Source: Dendrophyllia cribrosa
Taxonomy: Eukaryota > Cnidaria > Anthozoa > Scleractinia > Dendrophylliidae
Length of the DNA stretch: 64,000 bases
Direction of reading: 5' to 3'
NCBI GenBank assembly: GCA_024195265.1
Contig: JAJLRJ010000011.1
Coordinates: forward strand, 24,416,527-24,480,526
This document shows, in pieces, positions 31,717 through 39,856 of this stretch; positions within the stretch are counted from its first letter, which is position 1, and each line of letters opens with the position of its first letter. The notes beneath the pieces are model-generated. The model saw only the letters and a program-made list of their open reading frames with translations. It searched no databases and was not told the origin of the DNA. The position numbers were made by a program, and so were the translations under genes.

Positions 31717-34610
31717 CTTTTCCAAAACTACACACTGAATGGGCATCAATCGCTTCGTGGAAATGTCCACCCACAAACTGGCTAACAGCAAAAAGCAACT
31801 TATATCATCACACAAACAGATACAAAACTTGAATAAAATGATGAACTTAACAGACATCTAAATAACAGAGATAAAAGTTGCAGCCTTCACTGTGACACTT
31901 GCAAATGGTTAGATCTTCCGGTATCTCACCTAAGTGATGACCAAGTACTGCTTTCATTTTCATTTCGTTAGGACCACCTTCTACAGCATAATAAACAGCA
32001 CCGTTTAAAACCACTGCTATAGCTTTCATTTGGACAGTTTTATCAACGAACTGAAAGGTTACAACCATGCATATTTTATATGAGCGAGGGTATGATTCTG
32101 GGCTGAAGTGAGACGGTTAGGCTTGAAAACAAAACTACAACAAGACCCCATCTCGCATTCAAAATATAAAGAAGGTTAAGATCGTTAACGTTCTGGAATA
32201 TTTCTCAGTGTAAATGTCTATAATATAACTTGTAAATATATAAAATAATATGATATCGAAATTAAATTGAAATATTCCCGAAAGGAGTGTGTAATACCAA
32301 CTTCGCTGAACGGTTTTCTCTTCTTACGATGTTTGGTTTTGAATGAGAATGCACTTGTAGACTTGTAAATATATTTTAATCAATCGTGTAATGGATATAA
32401 GTATAAACTGTAAGCATGTACGCGACGCTGACTGTAATCCATTTCAGTCTATTATACATTTGTGACACCTTTGCTGACCAGATTTTCAACCGTCCTTTGG
32501 AAATCTACCTTTAGCTTCTTGCATTTGCATGGCGAACCATCGTTTAGAGCTTAGTTTATGAATTACAATTAACCGTACATGTCAGCTCTTATCGAGACTG
32601 TTATTGAAGCGGAATAGGTATGTTAAACTAAATCTCGATAAACAAACCGGTGCTAAGAGATCAAATAAGGGGACTTTCCTAGATAAGAACCACATGCCCG
32701 TTTTGCGACAACTAAAAAAGCATTGTTACCCTAGCTACACAAGAATAACTTTTAGCTGTACGTATTCCCGAGCCAGCTTTTTAGACATTTTTATTCTTGA
32801 ACATTTACTTAATGTGTATGTTATAAGCACCATGTGGTATGGTGCGTTAGATTGTTTGATAGTGAAATAAAGTTATCTATCCGTGATAAAACTGTTTAAC
32901 TTTTCGCTGATTATCAGTGATTATATAGGAAGGTAATTTATATCGTGTTTTAATGAAGATAAACAATGGCTTGCTTTAAGCTTGCTTTGTTATCTTGAAA
33001 TAGCTAAGCCGAAAAACTAACCAGAAGAGATGAAGTAAAGAAATTAAAAAAAGAGAGACAAATTAACGGGCAAAAAATCAATGTTCCAACAATTTATTCA
33101 CTTCCATCCTTGCAATCCTTCAATTTATTCCCAAACTACTTGTTTTGTTTAGTTCTATAAAATCTTTTATGCAATATAATTTAGTTAGCGTTTTATATAA
33201 AGTGGCAATCTGGCAATGTAACATGGAATCTTGCATGAGTAGTCTCCCTTTAAAAGCAATAATTCTCAGATAATTATGTTTGTGATAAGCGCTACAAGTG
33301 CAAGCATTGTTTCAAAACAAACCACTTTAGTTTGTTGTACAAATACTCAAATTATATCGTGTATGCAATATTTGTTATATACCGAATAATTATCAGCTCA
33401 TGACGCGTTGGCGTGACGAGCGGTTATCTTGGGTACACTATGCTTGCCAGGTTCGAGCAAGACAGGGTTTCATGAACATTAAAATTTATTTTCTGTAAAA
33501 TTGGGGCAAAATAAGCCATCTTCCAACACAATTTGTGAAAAAAAAAACTTTTGATGATTGAGAATGGGAAAGAGAGGGAGCTCAGTGACTAGTAAAGGAC
33601 AGTGGACAAAGCAATATTTCCTAATATGGTTTTCTTGGATATCTCTGCTACCATTTTGTAGCCTGATAAGGAATTACCGGATTAAATAAAGCTTTACTAG
33701 TAGTACTGAATATTTTTAGCCAGAACGTTCGTATTAATTTTCCAGGAGCATAATTCAAGCAAAATAGTACTTTTAGAGCAAATAGATCCAAATAAATATA
33801 TCCAAATAAATAAATAAATGTGTTGTTAGATATATCCAGCAAATAGATCGTTTCAGCCGACAATGAAGCCAGGCAAAATACCCGTTTTTTTCGAGCAAAA
33901 TTTTTCAAAAGACTTTATAAACCAGCGCCCACTCATTAGACATGAAATTTTTGCGACACGTTAATTTCGCGTATTTCGCGATTAAAAAAAAATCGCGAAA
34001 TTTAAGTGACGCGAACAATAAGTGTCGCGAACATAACATGACGCGAAAAAAGTGACTCATTATGTCAATAATCAATTTTGAAAGAACAAGTTCGCAACGT
34101 GGTATTCGGCAGAAGTCCTGTGACGATAGGTTTTTCGCCAATGGGACGATAATGAAAACTGGGAACTTGACGTTACTTCTTGAGTGAAAATGACTTTACG
34201 CGGGGAAACTTTTAGCTCTTGAGCGACCGCGCTTGCAGCGGAGAAAAGGCTCGCCACAACCTTGGTACACGGGAATCTACTAGCAGGGACTTCTTAGGAC
34301 TCAGCAAATACCACAGAACGTCAGCCAGCATAGGTTTTTTCGTCTCTGATTCTAACCTTGATATTAACCTTGATGTTCACCTTGCTTACGCGGCCTTGAA
34401 CGTAACCTGGATGTCAACCGACTAATGTTTACAATTGTGCTTCTATATATAGTGCAATTAGAGCAGAGTACAAGTTCCTGTATGTCCTGTATTGTTAAAG
34501 TAAAATTACAAGCACGCGATCGTGGCTTATGAGAACAAAAGAACTACTTAAAAATTCTAGGACACATAGCATTCTGCTTTGTTACTAAAGTTGATTGACA
34601 ACCTTGAACA
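31717..34610. other. intergenic, no gene recognised
   Basis: A/T-rich. A 73-codon minus frame at 31,847-32,068 (GEIPEDLTICKCHSEGCNFYLC) is Cys-rich and could be an exon, but has no family I recognise. A short self-complementary TTTCGCG/CGCGAAA cluster lies at 33,950-34,050. Nothing else stands out. Confidence 0.4.
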
Positions 34611-34615
34611 CTCCC
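34611..34615 (+). repeat. 5-bp target duplication CTCCC, left
   Basis: CTCCC directly precedes the element's terminal AG; the same five bases directly follow its terminal CT at 52943-52947. A 5-6 bp duplication is expected for an RVE integrase. Confidence 0.8.
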
Positions 34616-34888
34616 AGTAGTGAGTAGAGAGCTTCTCAAATACCGTTTTTTGCGCCGATTTACAATTTGTTGCACCGATAATCAATTTTTCCTCACTTCG
34701 CTCGAAAAAATTGATTATCGGTGCAACAAATTGTAAATCGGCGCAAAAAACGGTATTTGAGAAGAGCTCTCTACTCACTACTCGGGATCCTCGACCTCAA
34801 ACACCCGTAAGATGGAGTCAAATGCGTTTTCCCCGAGCCCACCCGCAACGGCAAGCGAGGCATCACCAATTGAAGAAAGCTAAAACCC
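34616..34888 (+). repeat. Polinton left terminal inverted repeat with hairpin and promoter
   Basis: 273 bp, repeated inverted at 52670-52942. The outer 167 bp (34616-34782) is itself a near-perfect palindrome: AGTAGTGAGTAGAGAG pairs with CTCTCTACTCACTACT, with a loop near 34,691-34,704. The inner 106 bp is unique and carries the CCAATTGAA box at 34,866-34,874 that precedes the first gene. Protein-primed replication normally starts at such ends. Confidence 0.9.
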
Positions 34889-34905
34889 CACCATATAACG
34901 TGACA
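34867..34905 (+). promoter_or_regulatory. class 1 (putative early) promoter in left TIR
   Basis: CAATTG starts 39 nt before the ATG at 34,906, and a TATAACG element sits 9-15 nt before it. The same arrangement precedes the genes at 35,319, 35,906, 36,364, 38,125(-) and 52,656(-). Confidence 0.6.
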
Positions 34906-35328
34906 ATGCCCCTCGTCAACGAACCAATGACTGCCGTTGCGTTTTTGAAAATGCGTGGGATTGAGTTGAAAGAAGGTGATGACTTATATGCAAAGAACAA
35001 AGGGACGTTCGAATACAACCCTTGCAGACATTGTGGTTTAAACTCCACCCAAGGCCATTCTCTTGTTGAGCATCAAAAATACGCTTGCAAGAATTTGCGA
35101 ACAGAACCACGACCGAAAGTGCTTTGTCCCGACTGCAATCGAAGATTGTCTATACAAACGGTTAACAGACACTTAAGAAATGGTTGCCCTCCCCCGAAAA
35201 ACACCCCTTGTGATATAAGCCTTGGCCAGTATGAACTGGCATTGTTTGACTCTAAATGGCTAAGCCAGGAGTATATGTCAATTGGACAAATCTCCTCCCC
35301 TGTTTATACCAAACCAACATGGCAATGA
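34906..35328 (+). CDS. zinc-finger protein, early-class gene 1 of the Polinton
   Basis: 140 residues, family not recognised. Two Cys/His clusters: CRHCGLNSTQGHSLVEHQKYAC (residues about 50-71) and CPDCNRRLSIQTVNRHLRNGC, each C-x2-C...H...C, likely zinc-binding. The second, followed by PPPK, resembles CLGCARRVCLSTIYNHKNNGC in the third gene of the cluster, so these two are probably paralogues. I chose the ATG at 34,906 because it follows the CAATTG/TATA pair; the frame upstream runs into the hairpin and is spurious. The stop overlaps the start region of the next gene (ATGA at 35,325). A DNA- or RNA-binding regulatory role is inference. Confidence 0.65.
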   Translation: MPLVNEPMTAVAFLKMRGIELKEGDDLYAKNKGTFEYNPCRHCGLNSTQGHSLVEHQKYACKNLRTEPRPKVLCPDCNRRLSIQTVNRHLRNGCPPPKNTPCDISLGQYELALFDSKWLSQEYMSIGQISSPVYTKPTWQ

Positions 35329-35792
35329 CGGCTCAAGGACTTGACTTCAATCCAAAGAATCAAGACTACTTCGGCGAAGGGCTGCTGTCTTTTGGGGAAT
35401 CCCATTGGGACTACTTACCAGACATGATCCAGGATTACATCCTTGAACTGGTTGAAAGGAGTATCCAGCGTGACTTGGCTGCCAGAACCCTTCATCAACG
35501 CAGGATGAAATCTGTATGCCATTCAATAAAAAATCATTATCACTGGGAACACCTTTGCCATTTCCGTTTATTCACTTCACAAACATGTGATGAATGTCAA
35601 GAACACTTCTCGCCAGAAGTGGACATGGGTATGCACAGAGCCATCTGTCCTGGTATGCCGCCTTATAGAGCTTTACAGCGGGCATTGATGTTTGCAGACA
35701 TCGGCAGTGATGACGAGGAAGACTATGACGAGGAAGACTATGACGGCCCAAGTGCTCACGAACGTTTCTATGGCATTGGTCACTCAACGTGA
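35319..35792 (+). CDS. F-box-like, zinc-finger acidic protein (early-class gene 2)
   Basis: 157 residues from the first ATG; the second ATG at 35,325 forms an ATGA overlap with the stop of gene 1 and may be the real start. The N-terminal segment SHWDYLPDMIQDYILELVER looks F-box-like (LP...I), hinting at a link to host ubiquitin ligases, which is inference. A single C-x2-C...H...C finger (CDECQEHFSPEVDMGMHRAIC) follows at about residues 95-115. The tail is very acidic (DDEEDYDEEDYD). Upstream: CAATTG 40 nt before the ATG and TTTATACC between. Transcribed with its neighbours in the same direction. Confidence 0.6.
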   Translation: MAMTAQGLDFNPKNQDYFGEGLLSFGESHWDYLPDMIQDYILELVERSIQRDLAARTLHQRRMKSVCHSIKNHYHWEHLCHFRLFTSQTCDECQEHFSPEVDMGMHRAICPGMPPYRALQRALMFADIGSDDEEDYDEEDYDGPSAHERFYGIGHST

Positions 35793-35905
35793 TCCAGTTA
35801 AGAGATAAGCCTGGAGGATCTCGACCCCTTACCCGGTCCGGTACGAGATCACCACCCCAGGGAGGTATTGCCAATTGAAGTAATGCGTACCTCTTGTATA
35901 TCACG

Positions 35906-36367
35906 ATGGCGATTGAACGAAGCCTTTTGTGGCTCATTGTAAATGCTGAAATGCAACAACACTCAACTGCGGAAATCAAGGCACGTCGACTAAAGATCAC
36001 TTGCCTTGGTTGCGCACGAAGAGTGTGTTTGTCAACGATTTATAATCATAAAAATAATGGCTGTCCGCCTTTAAAAAGAAACCATCGAGCTCTTATCAGA
36101 CATGAGGTGGATTTGGCGGTACCTCCAAGAGCTGTTCGAGATGTTTTTGCAAACATTAGCCAGCATGAGCTGAATGCCTGGCTTGACGAGCAAGAACAAG
36201 AACCATTTAAAAACAAAAACCTGGAGGCTCTCAACCCCTTACCCAGGATCCGAGATTTGAGCTTTGTTTCTGATTTCATCGAAGGCAAGTCATCACTCGC
36301 AGCTTTTCAAACAGAGTTGTGTGGTTATCACCAATTGAAAAAACATTCACCCTTCGTATACCAATGA
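35906..36367 (+). CDS. zinc-finger protein (early-class gene 3), paralogue of gene 1
   Basis: 153 residues. A C-x2-C...H...C finger, CLGCARRVCLSTIYNHKNNGC, at about residues 31-51, followed by PPLKRNHR. The middle contains helical ISQHELNAWLDEQEQE. The start is the ATG after GTATATCACG, with CAATTG 34 nt upstream. Its TGA overlaps the next gene's ATG as ATGA (36,364-36,367), a stop-start overlap that could allow coupled translation. Function unknown; nucleic-acid binding likely. Confidence 0.6.
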   Translation: MAIERSLLWLIVNAEMQQHSTAEIKARRLKITCLGCARRVCLSTIYNHKNNGCPPLKRNHRALIRHEVDLAVPPRAVRDVFANISQHELNAWLDEQEQEPFKNKNLEALNPLPRIRDLSFVSDFIEGKSSLAAFQTELCGYHQLKKHSPFVYQ

Positions 36368-37476
36368 TGGCGACAACACAAGAGTTCATGAACTTTCTCA
36401 AAGCGAGGAACACTGGCCTGAAACAAAAGAGTGCCGACTGGCTCTCAGCCAGACAAAATACAATTGGGGCCTCTGAAGTTTCTGCCTTGACAGGATCGTC
36501 GCCGTTTGAATCACGGCACAGCTTGCTCATGAAGAAAATTCAGCCAACACATATGCTCAACAATGTGGCTTGTACCTGGGGCAATCTGTTTGAGCCGATT
36601 ATACGCAAGTGTTTTGAGCAAAAACATTCTGTTTCTGTTTTTGGTCACAGCATTTCTCTTAATCTGTCAAGCGATCATCCGCTTTATCGAAAGGTCACTT
36701 GTAGTCCAGACGGATACTTCATGAATAAAGATAACACATTAAATTTATTAGAATTCAAGTGTCCGTTCAAGCGAAAAATAGCGATGAACAGAATCCCTAG
36801 CTATTATCGCGATCAGATACAAACAGGGCTTGCTTTGATTGGTGACATGGTCTCCAAAGGCTTGTTTGTTGACGGCTATTTCAGAATGTGTTCTTTAAAA
36901 CAGCTTGAACCAAGTTTAGCTCACAATTCTTTTCTAAACGCCGGGAGAACATACAAGACAAAAAATAAATCAACTCTTGCCTGGGGGGTCTGTTATCTAT
37001 TCAGCAGACAAAACATTAAGATCAATCAAGTCGAACTTATTGATCTTGGAGCAACGCAAACAATTGCTTTGTTTGAACATGTCATGGGTTTAATTGCCAC
37101 TAAAGAGATTTTGGTTTCATATGGCAAAATAAGAATGACGTTCACAGCCCGTGACGAAAATGCTGAATTTCTACGTTTAAACGCCATGAAAGAAGCGTTC
37201 TCTAACCCGCGTAGAGAAGGGCCAAAACCTGTTGCAATGTTCGCTTGGAAATTGCTCGATCTCACTGAAATTTGGGAGTTTAAAAAACCAGATTTATTGA
37301 GGGAAATCCAAAGGTCTGTTGAATGTTTTCATGATAATCTATCAAAGCTAAAAGGAAGAATCAGAAATTATACTTACACCGAGGACTCTGCCACAACTCC
37401 AAACACAGGCGATGACAAGGCCTTTTTGGAAGCCTTTTTAATGAAGCAAGCGGCAAAGCTTACTCCAGAGTTCTGA
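36364..37476 (+). CDS. YqaJ-type viral recombinase exonuclease
   Basis: 370 residues. A lambda-exonuclease/YqaJ-type nuclease in the PD-(D/E)XK superfamily that resects DNA ends for recombination or replication. Motifs: WLSARQNTIGASEVSALTG near residues 26-44, WGNLFEPI (Glu), SPDGYF (Asp), then LLEFKCP (the ExK pair) and YRDQIQTGL (the QxxxG helix). All catalytic positions are present. The start is the first ATG of ATGATG, just after TTCGTATACC, with CAATTG 32 nt upstream. It overlaps gene 3 by 4 nt and converges with the VLTF3-like gene (17-nt overlap of 3' ends). Such exonucleases are common in large DNA viruses and virophages. Confidence 0.85.
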   Translation: MMATTQEFMNFLKARNTGLKQKSADWLSARQNTIGASEVSALTGSSPFESRHSLLMKKIQPTHMLNNVACTWGNLFEPIIRKCFEQKHSVSVFGHSISLNLSSDHPLYRKVTCSPDGYFMNKDNTLNLLEFKCPFKRKIAMNRIPSYYRDQIQTGLALIGDMVSKGLFVDGYFRMCSLKQLEPSLAHNSFLNAGRTYKTKNKSTLAWGVCYLFSRQNIKINQVELIDLGATQTIALFEHVMGLIATKEILVSYGKIRMTFTARDENAEFLRLNAMKEAFSNPRREGPKPVAMFAWKLLDLTEIWEFKKPDLLREIQRSVECFHDNLSKLKGRIRNYTYTEDSATTPNTGDDKAFLEAFLMKQAAKLTPEF

Positions 37477-38125
37477 ACGCATTATGCCATAAATATTCGT
37501 TTTTGTTTATCATCGCATCAGACATCCCTTGTTGTCTCAGGTAATTTATAATCACTCGTTGTGGGGCTTCAAGCGGTGTTATAATGTTCAGGATTTTGTA
37601 GATCACAAACGTATAAGATATTCTCGGAAGCCGACCTTCTATTTGTTTGAAGACACGTTTCGTTTCATGGATTTGATCGAGAGTTAACTGCACAGGCAGA
37701 ATTTTGTGCTTTTTTATAAGCCTGTTCAGAGCATAACCAAATACATAACTTCGTCCCGGTCGATGGCTTTGTCTGTGGAAATTGTTTTGATGTGTACATG
37801 CCTTAGCATCATCGAGCACTTCCACACGGCCGCATCTTTTACAATAAAGTTCACAAGAATTGATTGATTGCAAAAAGGAACCACCACAGTCATAACAAGA
37901 CAGGAGTCTTCGGTCCAAGCGTTCAATCTCCATGTCATTGTAATGTTTTTGAAGATATTGCTGCCCAATCTCTGCCAACCCCACATCTTCGCATAACTGA
38001 TAAAGTTTTTCCGGCAGGCACAAGCGGTGTATTTCTTTTGTGTAATCGCTGCCGTATAGCGAGCGAAGGATGGCAAATTTGTGTTCTTTGTCAAGTTCAT
38101 TGAGCCGTGCGCCAAACTCAGTCAT
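37460..38125 (-). CDS. VLTF3-like late transcription factor
   Basis: 221 residues. Resembles the poxvirus/NCLDV VLTF3 family, which activates late viral promoters. A zinc ribbon occupies residues about 77-100 (CYDCG...CKRCG) followed by RVEVLDD. The C-terminal half has LPRISYTFVIYKILNIITP, matching the family's final conserved block. The middle is shorter than in giant viruses. TFIIB-like zinc ribbons are the alternative. Upstream on its strand: CAATTG 32 nt before the ATG and a TATAGAC element, the same early-type arrangement as the replication genes. That fits a factor made early to switch on late genes; inference. Confidence 0.6.
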   Translation of the reverse strand: MTEFGARLNELDKEHKFAILRSLYGSDYTKEIHRLCLPEKLYQLCEDVGLAEIGQQYLQKHYNDMEIERLDRRLLSCYDCGGSFLQSINSCELYCKRCGRVEVLDDAKACTHQNNFHRQSHRPGRSYVFGYALNRLIKKHKILPVQLTLDQIHETKRVFKQIEGRLPRISYTFVIYKILNIITPLEAPQRVIINYLRQQGMSDAMINKNEYLWHNAFRTLE

Positions 38126-38428
38126 GTCTATATTTAGAGATTACAATTTTTCAATTGGGGGTTTCCCGCGATTTCCGGTGTTGTGTCTCGGGCCGTATTT
38201 AGAAAATTACGACTTTTCGAAGCTTCTCGGACATACCGAAGCGCCCCACAAATACCGAAGCGCCCCAACTTTGTTGAAAAAAGTTTTTCTGGGGCGCTTC
38301 GGAATTTATTTTTTGAAAAAGTTTTTGTGGGGAGCTTCGGAATTTATTTTTTGAAAAAGTTTTTTGGGGGCGCTTCAGAATTTATTGGCGGGATTTTTCT
38401 TTCAAGATTTGTAGATTAAAACCTGAAT
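38126..38428. repeat. non-coding gap with five GGGGCGCTTCGG motifs
   Basis: The largest gap in an otherwise tightly packed element. CCGAAGCGCCCC occurs at 38,236-38,247 and 38,255-38,266. The inverse GGGGCGCTTCGG is at 38,291-38,302, with one-base variants at 38,329-38,340 and 38,367-38,378. The last three are spaced exactly 38 bp apart, within units containing AATTTATTTTTTGAAAAAGT. It could be a replication, packaging or enhancer site. Confidence 0.75.
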
Positions 38429-39115
38429 TTAATCTCTCAAATCGGACTTGGATGCTGCGGTGAGAAGACTTATCTTTTTTTGAAACTCTTGTTTGACTTC
38501 CTTGCGAAGTTCGTTTTTGAGTTTCTCGAGGTCTGGCGCTTGTGTTTGAGTGCCAACGTTTTTTTTAGCCTTAACACCATCCCTGATTGCGGCTTTGAGT
38601 TCGTGATATTTTTCAACCTCACGAGTAATTATGGTGAATTCTGCATCACTGATTCTCTTGTCTTCCAGAGCCTTTGAGACCAGTTCATAGACAGAGTTGC
38701 GTTTAGCCAGGGCCAGTGTGTAGATATTCTCGTGTTTGGTCACTTTTCGCTCCAATCGCTTGTTAGCAGCTGTGAAGCCAACTGATGACAGCCCACAGAG
38801 GGTCGCGACGCCGGCGAGTGCTGGACTTGCAATTATTCCGAACCCAGTCAATGCAGTTGCAAGGGCCCCTAATGAAAGCCCAACAGAAAGCGACCCAAGG
38901 CCATTCGCCGAGCCAAGGACTAATGATTGGGTTCGTTTGTATTTCTTTGCGACCTGACGGTAATGCTCGGCTTCGTCAGACAGCTCTTTAAGCAAGTCAG
39001 AGATCTTTTTGAGCCGGAAGTCTTCTGCATTGATTTGAGTGATCTCACGCATAGGGTATAGCTGTTGTGTCTCGCTGTATTCGGGGGCCGATGGTAGCAC
39101 ATTGGCAGAACTCAT
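38429..39115 (-). CDS. two-helix membrane protein with flanking coiled coils
   Basis: 228 residues. An N-terminal helical part ends DEAEHYRQVAKKYKR. A long Gly/Ala/Ser-rich hydrophobic stretch follows at about residues 65-115 (LVLGSANGLGSLSVGLSLGA, then ALAGVATLCGLSSVGF), which could form two membrane helices. A charged helical part (KLERKVTKHE-like, DKRISDAEFTIITREVEKYH) completes it. I recall this type of protein recurring in cnidarian repetitive ORFs, with no assigned function. The Gly-rich two-helix core is reminiscent of membrane-active peptides, but that is speculation. The TATATACC box 10 nt before the ATG places it in the late class. Confidence 0.6.
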   Translation of the reverse strand: MSSANVLPSAPEYSETQQLYPMREITQINAEDFRLKKISDLLKELSDEAEHYRQVAKKYKRTQSLVLGSANGLGSLSVGLSLGALATALTGFGIIASPALAGVATLCGLSSVGFTAANKRLERKVTKHENIYTLALAKRNSVYELVSKALEDKRISDAEFTIITREVEKYHELKAAIRDGVKAKKNVGTQTQAPDLEKLKNELRKEVKQEFQKKISLLTAASKSDLRD

Positions 39116-39141
39116 GGCGTGTGGGGTATATATATGATTTT

Positions 39142-39813
39142 TTAATTTAACTCAACTTCAAATTCCAAAGGCTCGCCATTGAAGTTGAAGAGGTTGTCAT
39201 CTTTATCCCTCACTGACAGCGTGATAGAGTTAACAAATTCGCCAGACGAGACGTCACGCAAGACGTTCTGTTGTGTTGTCTCATAAAACACCTTTTCAAA
39301 AGCTTTTCCTCGAATATCAAACCGAGCCAAAACTGTCGAAGGCTTCCCATTAAGGAGGTTTTGTTCTTTATCAACCAGATCACAGTGGATGAAGTAAGTG
39401 CTTGGTGCTCTTAAACGCTTGACGAAGGTTACTAGCATCAATGCAGGTCTTATGCCAAGCAATTCTGCCAGATTATTACTTAACTTCACACTGCCGCTGT
39501 TATTATGAATGACCATGGCTCCATATGGCCTGTTTGTTTCAATTGTTAGATTTAAACTTCTGTCAAAGTCTTTTAGGCTTTCAAAGTCTTTTGTTAAACT
39601 CTCAATAGTGTAATGCCCTTGAAGTAAGGTCGCCTCACGTGATGAACCATTAGTGGGAGGGTTTGCTGGTGAAATCTTTGCTTCTTCTTTCAAAGTATGC
39701 CAAGAGTTGAAAATTGAGCAAGAAACAAGACGGATATAACTCGGTTTCGGCAGTGGGTGGTCGAAGTAGATAGTGTGAGGATTCGAATGTGTGACGATTG
39801 TTAACACAACCAT
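39142..39813 (-). CDS. probable minor capsid (penton) protein, single jelly-roll
   Basis: 223 residues. Predicted vertex capsomer. The N-terminus is a strand-rich presentation (VLTIVTHSNPHTIYFDHPLP) and the C-terminus ends SITLSVRDKDDNLFNFNGEP before EFEVELN, the strand pattern seen at the end of Polinton/adenovirus-type penton proteins. STYFIHCDLVDKEQNLLNGK is another recurrent block. Lies near capsid and membrane-protein genes, divergent from the 607-residue gene. Start supported by TATATACC ending 3 nt before the ATG. Assignment is by pattern and context; no structure was checked. Confidence 0.6.
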   Translation of the reverse strand: MVVLTIVTHSNPHTIYFDHPLPKPSYIRLVSCSIFNSWHTLKEEAKISPANPPTNGSSREATLLQGHYTIESLTKDFESLKDFDRSLNLTIETNRPYGAMVIHNNSGSVKLSNNLAELLGIRPALMLVTFVKRLRAPSTYFIHCDLVDKEQNLLNGKPSTVLARFDIRGKAFEKVFYETTQQNVLRDVSSGEFVNSITLSVRDKDDNLFNFNGEPLEFEVELN

Positions 39814-39856
39814 GATGGTATATATAATGACATTTTAAAATATAATATATACAATC
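39814..39856. promoter_or_regulatory. divergent late-class promoter region
   Basis: 43 bp between two ATGs. The minus side reads TATATATACC-ATC-ATG, and the plus side AATATATACAATC-ATG. No CAATTG box. 5' leaders must be very short if this box is the TATA element. Confidence 0.6.

Noticed and set aside
31847..32068. Cys-rich 73-codon minus-strand ORF as a gene
   Set aside because: No recognisable family, no clear splice sites; recorded only as a possible exon.
34711..34905. N-terminal extension of the first Polinton zinc-finger gene into the terminal repeat
   Set aside because: The frame runs through the hairpin palindrome and lies upstream of the CAATTG/TATA pair; the ATG at 34,906 fits the promoter pattern.
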